A stretch of DNA of 64,000 bases, taken from NCBI GenBank assembly GCA_033977485.1, contig CM066994.1:27062681-27126680 (forward strand), in the 5' to 3' direction. The translations under genes were made by a program, and so were the position numbers. The first letter of the stretch is position 1. Each line of letters starts with the position of its first letter. This document shows, in pieces, positions 56,467 to 64,000 of this stretch. Source of the stretch: Hydrangea macrophylla (Eukaryota; Streptophyta; Magnoliopsida; Cornales; Hydrangeaceae). The notes beneath the pieces are model-generated. The model had not been told where the DNA came from, searched no databases, and saw only the letters and a program-made list of their open reading frames with translations.

Positions 56467-56506
<40 letters not shown>

Positions 56507-56645
56507 GAAATTTCACAAAAAAACAAAATTGTGAAATTCACTAAAAAAAATTTGTGAAATTTTGTTGGAATATTAATGTTTGGACTATAGAAGTTGTGTG
56601 GTCTAATAAGAGAGGATGAAGAAGTCAGATCTAGAAAGAGGAGAG

Positions 56646-56676
<31 letters not shown>

Positions 56677-56960
56677 ATTAAATCACAGATCTAAAAGAGA
56701 ATTTCAACACTAAAAAAGTTGTGAAATTTCACGGAAAAAAAAAAGTTGTGAAATTTCACAACTTTTGAAGTTTATCAAAAAGTTTGTGACACTCAATGAA
56801 GTTACAATGTTATAACAAACATTGCAAAATCTTTTTATAACTTTGAGCATTCATATCGAAGAAAAAAAAAGATGTTAAGAAAGTTGACTACCTTTTTTTG
56901 GATAAATTTCACAAAAACATGTGTTAAAAAAAAAAAAAAAAAAAACAACACCATTCTGGT
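56054..56960. other. Non-coding spacer with simple sequence
   Basis: No gene seen. Contains an approximate repeat of CCTCGTCGGACCTCCGAC (56235-56325), repeated TTGTGAAATTTCAC words (56505-56770), a G37 run and a (GA)n stretch at 56639-56675. Confidence 0.6.
56468..56504. repeat. G37 homopolymer
   Basis: Thirty-seven consecutive guanines preceded by A11GC. The length is likely inaccurate in most sequencing technologies. Confidence 0.9.
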
Positions 56961-56964
56961 GAAG

Positions 56965-57470
56965 TAGATGGTGGCGGTGGACTTCGCGAAGGAGTGTTCT
57001 CAAAAGCTTCAATGAATCAATCAAAACACTAAAGTCATGCGACCAATTGATGCCTATGGCGAAGACTGTCCAGATCTGCATTGATTCGATTGCTTCAAGG
57101 GGTTCTTCTACAGATATGTCTCTGTTCGGATGGCCGGTGAATGGAGAAACTATTGGTCACCGAAAAAGCAGTACCAGAGCCGCTGATGGTGAGTCCTGGT
57201 TTGAAGAACTCAGCCGATTGAGTTTGCCTCTATTCAATCGTTTGATTTTCTACAATGAAGGTAAGAGATCTGAGTCCAGGGATCATCAAGAACTATCTGA
57301 TTTATTTCGCAAAGAGGTACATTCTAGGTATATCTCGTTCGAATCGGAAGCCATCTTCATTGTCTATACCTTCAGAGAACGACGGTTGCAGCGCATCAAT
57401 ACCGGATCTAGCTTTGGTGGCCGTCGATCAGGGATGGAGATGAGACACCAACAATGTGGCAACGATAGTG
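56965..57470 (+). pseudogene. NPH3-domain gene fragment
   Basis: Two frames together give a stretch of an NPH3/RPT2-type (BTB-NPH3) protein, plant adaptors for cullin-3 ubiquitin ligases in phototropin and auxin signalling. Segments: DFAKECSQK near 56975, NESIKTLKSCDQLMPMAK (57010-57060), CIDSIASRG and SLFGWPVNGE (57070-57145), WFEELSRLSLPLFNRLIF (57200-57250), then after a one-base frame change KVRDLSPGIIKNYL and YFAKRYILGISR (57258-57340). No BTB domain, no start, and no rest of the NPH3 domain. A break also lies near 57003. It is a truncated, intronless pseudogene or a piece carried by a transposon. Confidence 0.85.
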
Positions 57471-57508
57471 GTGGATGGCGACGACGGTGGTGGTCGATGG
57501 TGTGGTCT

Positions 57509-57512
<4 letters not shown>

Positions 57513-57541
<29 letters not shown>
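57513..57541. repeat. (GA)n microsatellite
   Basis: About 14 GA repeats just after the NPH3 fragment. Confidence 0.95.
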
Positions 57542-57544
<3 letters not shown>

Positions 57545-58094
57545 TTGAAGACAAAGAAATGAAAATGACAAATGCAAATAATGGTAAATATGTCTAAAAA
57601 ATATATGGTCAACTGGTCAAAGGACATATTCCAATTAACTTATCAAATAATGTCCTTATTACCAAAAATGTTTTATTTATATCTTTAAACCATTATATTT
57701 TCACGATATGAGACTTTTCACCAATTTTCTAAAATATGAAAAGGTTATATATTTTGTTTAATAAAATCATATGCACCTATCATATAATAGAAGTAAGTAA
57801 GCAGTTCAATCATAAACCGATTGCAATGCCGGGTCAGTGTCCGATGTGATGTAAATCAGATGGCTGTTGGATTGTAATTTCCGTCTACTCCATTTCCCTC
57901 TCTAGTCTTGTCCATCACAATCATTTCCCACAATGGCTTTCCGTAATTTTTGCAACCATCACACAGTTCAGGCATTTTAGAGAGCTCGAGAGGAGAGAGA
58001 AGGTTGGTATTCCCATCTATAAGTGTAAGCGGTTGTGCACATTGCAAAGAAAGAGTAAGTATTGGCTATAATGGTGTCACTATTTGTAATATAC
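57545..58094. other. Spacer with a copy of the reductase-gene 5' flank
   Basis: No gene. 57973-58045 resembles 60211-60284, the flank upstream of the reductase gene (CATCTATAAGTGTAAGCGGTTGTGCACATT against CCTCTATAGCTGTAAGTCATTGTGCACATT when aligned in short blocks). Confidence 0.5.
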
Positions 58095-58096
58095 TA

Positions 58097-58388
58097 TTCC
58101 CTCCGTCTCATAATAAGTGTTCATTTCTATTTTGCACATTGTTTAAGAAAGTTGTATTATTTTAGTATTTTTGGTTCATGAAATGGTCACTTTCCAATTT
58201 TGCCCTTAGATGTGATGGTTGTTTGACTTTTTGCTTGTTTTGAGACCACAAATAAATGCTACTTTGTCTTTATTACAAGGGTAGTTTTGGAAAGTAAATA
58301 AATGCTATATGCCAATTTAAGAAAGCGGACACTTATTGTGAGACATCCAAAAAAGGAAATGTGGACACTTATTATGGGACGGAGGGAG
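58097..58388. mobile_element. Stowaway-type MITE
   Basis: 292 bp, ends TTCCCTCCGTCTCATAATAAGTG and its inverse CACTTATTATGGGACGGAGGGAG, flanked by TA at 58095-58096 and 58389-58390. The CTCCCTCCGT terminus and TA target are characteristic of Stowaway (Tc1/mariner-derived) MITEs in plants. Confidence 0.95.
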
Positions 58389-58675
58389 TAACATATTTGG
58401 AAGTTCTGCTAATATGAGAAGGAGAAATTATCTAATGAGATCATCACACTATGTCAACGTGCTAATATAGTATGACTCTTTTATCTAGGTCATACATGCC
58501 CTAGTTCGAAAGAGATCATGAGAAATAAGTGATATAATTTCAAATTTCAAATTTGTCAATAATTTTGATCCCCGAGTAAGTAGAGAGCACATGTATGAGA
58601 GAAATTATTCCGTGCGCCCATCACATCACGTAATCATACTGAGGTACTGTGACCGCTCAATCATAATCATACACA

Positions 58676-59371
58676 TAGGGGCGGACCTACATTGGGGGCG
58701 AGCGGGGGCGACCATTGAACTTATGGAAAAATGTTGGTCATATATGATAATTTCAAAAAATATTTGGAATTTTGTGAAATATTTGTTAATAACTGGTGTT
58801 TTTAGAAAATTATAGAACTTTAATATGACTTTTGCCCTCCCCCGGATGTTTTTGAACCTCTAGTATGGATATAGACACCAACATATCACTGACCATTAAT
58901 ATGAATTTTGCTCGCTGTCCTAACCTAATCCATGCAAGACAGACCCATTTTTTCTCAAAATGAGAAGACAATGTCCCCTCGTACCCACTTTTTCTTTCTT
59001 TTTAGATTTTTTTTATTAAAAAAAAAAACAAGAATACATCACATATTTTTTTTTACCCTATATGAAACTTGTTTGTTATGAAAGAGTTAGCTTGTGATTT
59101 GTTTTGTTTTGTCTTTTATTTTGATATTTGTATAGCAATATGTGTCATTAAGTGAAAGTGTATCAGATTGCTTTACACAATATGTATAAGATATTATTAA
59201 CATTTGACATAAGGCTTATTAACTTAAGTGAAAGTGGTAAGTATAAATAATTAATTAAGCATATAACATATTTTTTTCATGAATAAATTGTGGGAGAGAT
59301 AGTACAAAAAATTAATCACACAGAATTATACTATTTCTACACACTACACTAAACTCTTGGATTCACCACTG
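58676..59371. mobile_element. hAT-type non-autonomous element, 696 bp
   Basis: TSD CATACACA at 58668-58675 and 59372-59379. Termini TAGGGGCGGACCTAC and, inverted from the right, CAGTGGTGAATCCAAG are imperfect copies of one CAGTGGCGGAyC-like end. An 8-bp duplication fits hAT. The AT-rich interior has no coding sequence. Confidence 0.75.
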
Positions 59372-59379
59372 CATACACA

Positions 59380-60310
59380 TGCCCCTATTTTGGAGAAAAT
59401 ATTCAATATCACGATCCCACGTCGCATAGCAAACGTGGTATCACAATTACATGAGAAGTTGTCATGTGTTCAGGACAAACTAATATTTAGTGTAACCGTC
59501 ACATCACGTCAGCATAGTGATGTGGTGTGACTTTTAATCTAGACCATAAACATGTCCCCTATATCCAGGACAAGTAGTTGTCATGCTGACATGGTATAAT
59601 GATCAATTAGGAGAAGGTAATTGGTTGGTCACACCACGCGTGTCACCACGTAGGCTCAATCACATGGTGTCACTGTTACATTCAATATTTTCTTCCTATT
59701 TCCAAGGAGATCATGACATCTCAACCACTTGTCATGAAGCTTTGGAATTTGAGGCATCTGTATCAGTAAGATTGAGTGATCACACTCAGTCAGTGCGATG
59801 ACATGATTTGAAGGGCTCATTGAATAATTTCTCCATGTAATGTTTGGATTAAAAAGGTCTGACCTGGTGTGACGATGATCTCATGGAATAACTTTCTCAT
59901 TGAGAAGGGCTTTCCCTGAAAGTACAAAAGAGGGATATACAAACAAAGAATTCGGATTGGTTTGAAATACTATGTCATCCCAATAACTAGATGACCAATT
60001 TTTTTTTCACAAGTAATATTAAGCTTCTCAAATTTTTATCTAAAAAATACTTTTTAAATGATGTGACAGTAGGATCGAGTACACAACTCCTAATCAAATT
60101 CAATAGGTCCCACCATATTAAACATGACCCCATTATTAAATTATTTAAAAAACACTTTTAAAATAAAAATTTGGTAAACATAATTTTACTCTTTTCCCAC
60201 AAACTAGAGGCATTTGAGGGAGATTGTGTTGTTGGTAATTCACCTCTATAGCTGTAAGTCATTGTGCACATTAATTGCCACGTACAGTCATTTTTAGTGG
60301 AGTAGTTGGC
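59380..60310. other. Upstream region of the reductase gene
   Basis: No gene. Contains several short CACATCACG / GTGATGTGGTGTGAC words at 59455-59670 and an AT-rich stretch. 60200-60284 is the part duplicated at 57973-58045. Confidence 0.5.
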
Positions 60311-60319
60311 ATTGCCCTT

Positions 60320-60325
60320 TATAAT
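60320..60325 (+). promoter_or_regulatory. Probable TATA box of the reductase gene
   Basis: TATAAT in CCCTTTATAATGTACTCC, 53 bp before the ATG. A (GA)n tract at 60357-60377 forms most of the short 5' leader. Function inferred from position. Confidence 0.5.
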
Positions 60326-60377
60326 GTACTCCTAAGTGGTTGTACACACAGCGAATGAGAGAGAGAGAGAGAGAGAG

Positions 60378-62500
60378 ATGGATGGTGGTGCTATGGAGGT
60401 AGTGGAGAGTAGAGAGTGGATTTTATCATCCTACGCACCAGAAGGCGTCCCAACATCCGATCATCTCAAGCTTCGCACAACAAACATATCACTAGCCGCT
60501 GATTCAATCCCTGATCGACACGTGGCACTTGAGTTACTTTGGATCTCCGTCGATCCATATCTACGGACCAGAATGACAGGCCTTAAAGATGGGCTGCACA
60601 CGGACCAGTTTACCCTTAATCAGGTTCCTATATTACATGCGGAATATTTTCTCACTTCGTGTGATGAGTGCATCTTTGGTCAGTCGCTACAATTATTTTG
60701 ACATGTTTTAGTCCAAGCTCTGAGCATTTTTGCTTACTTTTTTTTGGTACACCATTGTTTACTCAGGGTTTCATTGGATGACATATGTTCCATTTTATTT
60801 CAATTTTATACGTGTACTATTAACATAATTATTAGAATAAGACACATGTTGTCTAATGAAGATTTGGATAAACAAAAATACTTTCGTGTAAAAAAATACA
60901 AAGGGTGTAGAAATGGAAGGAGTTTCAAATCTTTCAAGATTGAAATGATTTCGATGGCGACTATTTTAGACCCTTAGATGATGACGGCCATCTAGGGGTC
61001 CAAAGTGTTATAGTCATCAAAAGCATTCCTAAGTCGTATATATATTACATAGATGTGCTTTCTAAATGTTAAAGACCAAATTTAGTTCCAAATGCTTTAA
61101 TCATTGCACGACCCTATTACTATTAAGCATTTTGTACAACTCTTAAAAAATTTAAGAATTAAATTTGGTGTTTAAATACCAAGTGGGCCTTAGCCCATGT
61201 TGTATCACTCCACCTCTCCTAAGTGGGAGGTGGAGGGTCCGAATCTCCCCAGGGGAGGAGTGGGGAGGGGATTTTCTCCTCCCTAGTATTGTAGAACTGG
61301 CCTCTGTAGAGATTTGTTGGCTATGTCATGCTTGGGTTGTGTGTGGGTAGAGGTGTCAAATGGGGCGAATTGGCCCGCCCCGCCCCAATTCGTCATTTGG
61401 CGAGTCGCAACTCGTTCTGTCCCGTGGACGAACCCAGCTCGTGACTCAATTCATTGGATATAGTCCGGGTCGACTTCCATTTTTGCAACCCACAACTCGT
61501 CTCGTGACCCAGCTCGTCTAACCCACCAACTCGTCACCAACTCGCCTCGCCTCGTAACCCGCCTCGTCTCGCGGACCCATTCTGCCCCGCCTCACCAACC
61601 CGTGAATAAAATATTTTTTTTAATTGTTTTCAAATAAACAATTTTATTAAACTTTTAAGTAGAAAATAAATTTTTTTTTAAAAAAAATTAATTTTCAAAT
61701 ACTTTTTTCAACAAACAATTTTTAAATAAAGTGTTTTATTAAACTATTTTTTAGAATTTTTTTTTATTAAAAATAAAAATAAGTTTTTGCAAGCAACCCG
61801 TGGACTAACTCGTGGGCTAATTCGCCAACCAACCTCGTGAGTTAGCCGCCCCACCTCGCCTCGCCCTGTCCCGTTGACCCACGAATTAGTGGGTTGGGGC
61901 GAGTCACCCTATATCGCTTACCGAGTCAATTCGCCCCGCCCTGTGACTCGCCAAAATTCGCCCAACTCGTCAAGGTGGCGGGACAGGGCGGGACAGTCCG
62001 CCCCGTTTGACACCTCTATGTGTGGGTGGGTGTGTGCGCGCGTGCGTCCTCCATGTAAGCGATTAAAAAAAAATTATAGTCTAAAATGCACGTTTTGGCA
62101 TAAACATGTTAGCGATGCTTTAGTCCAAACATGGTGCAGCGGCTCATTTGTGTGTGTTTTTTGTTTTAAGATTTTTATTTATTTATTTTTTTTATGGTAC
62201 CCTTGTATTTAAGGTTTCTGCTAAATGCAAAAGGCAAAATCAATCCAACTATGCCCCTAACAATATATGAACTTAAGTACCTTATAAGTCAGTTGTTGAC
62301 AATCTAAACTTCAATGCAGGTGATAACAGCATTTGGAGTTGCCAGGGTAATTCGGTCAAAAGACAGTAACTTTACTGAGGGTGACATTATCATCAACCCC
62401 TTTGTTCCAATAGCAGAATATAGTACAGTACCATCTGATTTCATAAGGAAAGCAGATCCAACGGCTGGAATTGCATTGCCTGATTACCTTAGCTCACTCG
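60378..62500 (+). CDS. NADP-dependent alkenal double-bond reductase-like gene, exons 1-2 (partial)
   Basis: Exon 1 is 60378-60623 (82 codons) and exon 2 is 62320-62500. The protein begins MDGGAMEVVESREWILSS; an alternative ATG is at 60393. Landmarks of the plant 2-alkenal reductase / double-bond reductase family (medium-chain dehydrogenases using NADPH, without zinc) are YAPEGVPTSDHLKLR, ISVDPYLRTRMTG, ITAFGVARVIRSKD, GDIIINPF and GIALPDYLSSLG. This covers about 142 of the family's usual ~345 residues, the GroES-like N-terminal half; the Rossmann half lies beyond the window. Donors AG/GTTCCT and G/GTAATT and acceptor TGCAG/G fit; intron 1 is 1696 bp, phase 0. No stop or frame break is seen. 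The family reduces reactive unsaturated aldehydes and ketones in the cytosol. Confidence 0.88.
60624..62319 (+). other. Intron 1 of the reductase gene
   Basis: 1696-bp intron whose middle 671 bp are a hAT-type MITE. Without the MITE and one copy of its TSD it would be about 1.0 kb. The rest is AT-rich without features. Confidence 0.85.
61348..62018. mobile_element. hAT-type MITE in intron 1
   Basis: TSD TGTGTGGG at 61340-61347 and 62019-62026. Terminal inverted repeat TAGAGGTGTCAAA(T/A)(G/C)GGGC on both ends. The arms are rich in CTCGCC / CCCGCC / AACTCGT words (about 250 bp on the left and 230 bp on the right) around an AT-rich core at 61608-61790. It is strikingly GC-rich against its surroundings. 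An open frame at 61874-62212 runs across the MITE edge and is not a gene. Confidence 0.93.
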
Positions 62501-64000
62501 GTAATTTTATATGGGAGATTTTTACCATTTAGACACAATTCCCAATCAATATTTACAACAAGATACTTTATTAATGGGGCCTTCAATGAAGGCCCTTAGA
62601 CCAAAAAATACATCTTACATAAAATTCAAGCATGTTTTGTTTAACCCATTGGGTCATTTGCACATGTTTTGATCAAAAATATCATTTTATGCCTAAAAAA
62701 TGTCAAATTGTCATATAATTGACATATAAATCAGTTTTTTGCTAAACTTTGACATTTCGAAATTAGAAATACGAGATCTATCAAACAAGATTAATATTAA
62801 CTATAAATTCACGGGAGAAAAAAAAAATATAAGCTAAAACGTGAACATTTTTTTTATTGCATTAATCTAACAAAAATATACTTCTTCTGTAAAATTGACA
62901 TTCATATGTGTAGATCTTGAAAATAAAAATAAAAATAAATATTGCCCAAAAAGGTCAAAAAATAATAAAGTTATGGTCCCTCATGATAAAAAAAGAAAAA
63001 TTATTTGTAAATAGATAATATTATCTGTTCAAAAAGATAAAAGGTCAAAATGAAGCTCCGAACTATTTCTTTGCACAAATTTCAAGTCCAATCGTAGATC
63101 ACGAAAAAGTACATGAAAAAAAACCTCAAGAGGTCAAAAAATTTTAAACATGGCCATCTAAAATTGTCATTAAATAGATAATTATATGTTTGCAAATATA
63201 GATAAAATCGCTAAACAACCAACAAAAAATTTTGATTTTTTCCTTCAGAATTTTATATCACGTATGGTTCTTGTTTTAAAGATCTCAATTTCACGATTCC
63301 TGAAATATAAATTTTATGCAAAAAGAGTTTGAAAATTGAAAGTTAGAGAATTTTAAAGTGTAGAATAGACTAATGATGACATGGCGCAACTAACTCTCAA
63401 AGGCTAAAACTTACTATATAAATCAATAAATAAATAAAAGAGTGAGCAGTGACTCTAATTAGTACAAAAAGAAAAGCAACGAAGGGTTTTTGCTAAAATA
63501 GCCAAAGATTTTGGATTTTTGATTGTACAACCTCATTTTGAGAGATTTCTCACCAAAAGCCCTTATATAATTCATCACTACATGTATTTAAAAATAGTTA
63601 TATAGAAAACAACAAAATTGTTTTAGTAAAATTATCACTAATTTGTTCCATTTTTTTATAATTTTAAAATATAGTTTGAACCTCTTAATCTAACTAGTAA
63701 ATTATACAATTTTTTCTTTTTTCCATTTAGAAAAAATGAATTAATTTCAATTTACATGCTCATTGAAGAGTTTATAATCGAAAGAGAGAGGTAAAATCAG
63801 TAAATTTATTCCTTATCTATAGTTACTTGACTTTCGTCGATCTTTTCTATTATCTTAGGTTTTGGTTAATTTGTGGATTTAAAGAAGGGGAAAACTAATT
63901 CTACAAAGTTCTTTTCTAATTTTTACTCCAATCTTAGATAATATTAGAAATTAAAATGTTTTAATATATTATAGGAATTCTGGAATATAGGAAGGAAAGT
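62501..64000 (+). other. Start of intron 2 of the reductase gene (to window end)
   Basis: After donor GTAATTTT no continuation of the reductase (expected VPG-FAAW-type text) is found up to 64000, so intron 2 is at least 1.5 kb. It is very AT-rich. The part at 62900-63190 resembles the core of the Mutator-type MITE (GATAAAA, TCCGAACTATTTC, AATTTCAAGTCC words), suggesting an old, diverged insertion. Confidence 0.6.

Noticed and set aside
56100..57640. Terminal inverted repeats enclosing the NPH3 fragment (a Pack-MULE)
   Set aside because: Compared both sides by eye and found no convincing inverted pair or 9-bp duplication.
58591..58815. 74-codon plus-strand frame
   Set aside because: Crosses the left end of the hAT-type element; no family match.
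61874..62212. 112-codon frame in intron 1 of the reductase
   Set aside because: Crosses the edge of the hAT MITE and has only a low-complexity translation.

Overview
The window looks like an intergenic, transposon-packed stretch of a flowering-plant (probably eudicot) nuclear genome. The evidence is plant-specific Ty3/gypsy and Ty1/copia lineages, TRIM, MULE, hAT and Stowaway elements, AT-rich spacers, and a plant alkenal-reductase gene with plant-type introns at the right edge. About 46 kb of the first 47.3 kb is two nests of LTR retrotransposons. The last 16.7 kb is a patchwork of DNA transposons, one odd copia derivative, a gene fragment and the first two exons of one ordinary gene.

Nest 1 (900-20419). 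Element A is a Tat-lineage gypsy element on the minus strand with a perfect target-site duplication (TSD) ACCAT. It carries gag, protease, RT, RNase H and integrase relics, a six-unit hairpin tandem repeat, and a decayed but visibly spliced antisense ORF on the plus strand near its 3' LTR. Its integrase is split by element G (6491-15266, TSD TACGG), an Athila-like element on the plus strand. G keeps only gag and protease and has no RT or integrase.

Nest 2 (21234-47282). Element B is a degraded minus-strand copia element. Its left LTR was hit by element C (22437-37638, TSD AACAA), a minus-strand, CRM-like gypsy element. C's integrase was hit twice: by E (23307-23842, TSD GCTAC), a TRIM with one LTR containing a 5S rRNA-derived segment, and by D (23992-33128, TSD TGATC), a Tekay-type chromovirus with an almost continuous gag-pol. 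B's right LTR was hit by F (42989-45946, TSD CTAAT), a probable solo LTR. The order of insertion is therefore B, then C and F, then D and E.

Right part (47283-64000). It holds a MITE; a complete MULE with a 9-bp TSD and a frameshifted transposase; a chimeric copia derivative whose two ends are the same LTR terminus in inverted orientation, flanked by a 5-bp TSD; a 911-bp Mutator-type MITE with a 9-bp TSD; an intronless NPH3-domain gene fragment; a Stowaway MITE; two hAT-type MITEs with 8-bp TSDs; and exons 1-2 of an NADP-dependent alkenal double-bond reductase-like gene that runs off the right edge. That gene is the only feature here that looks like a functional host gene. No tRNA gene, genuine rRNA gene or CRISPR array was seen.
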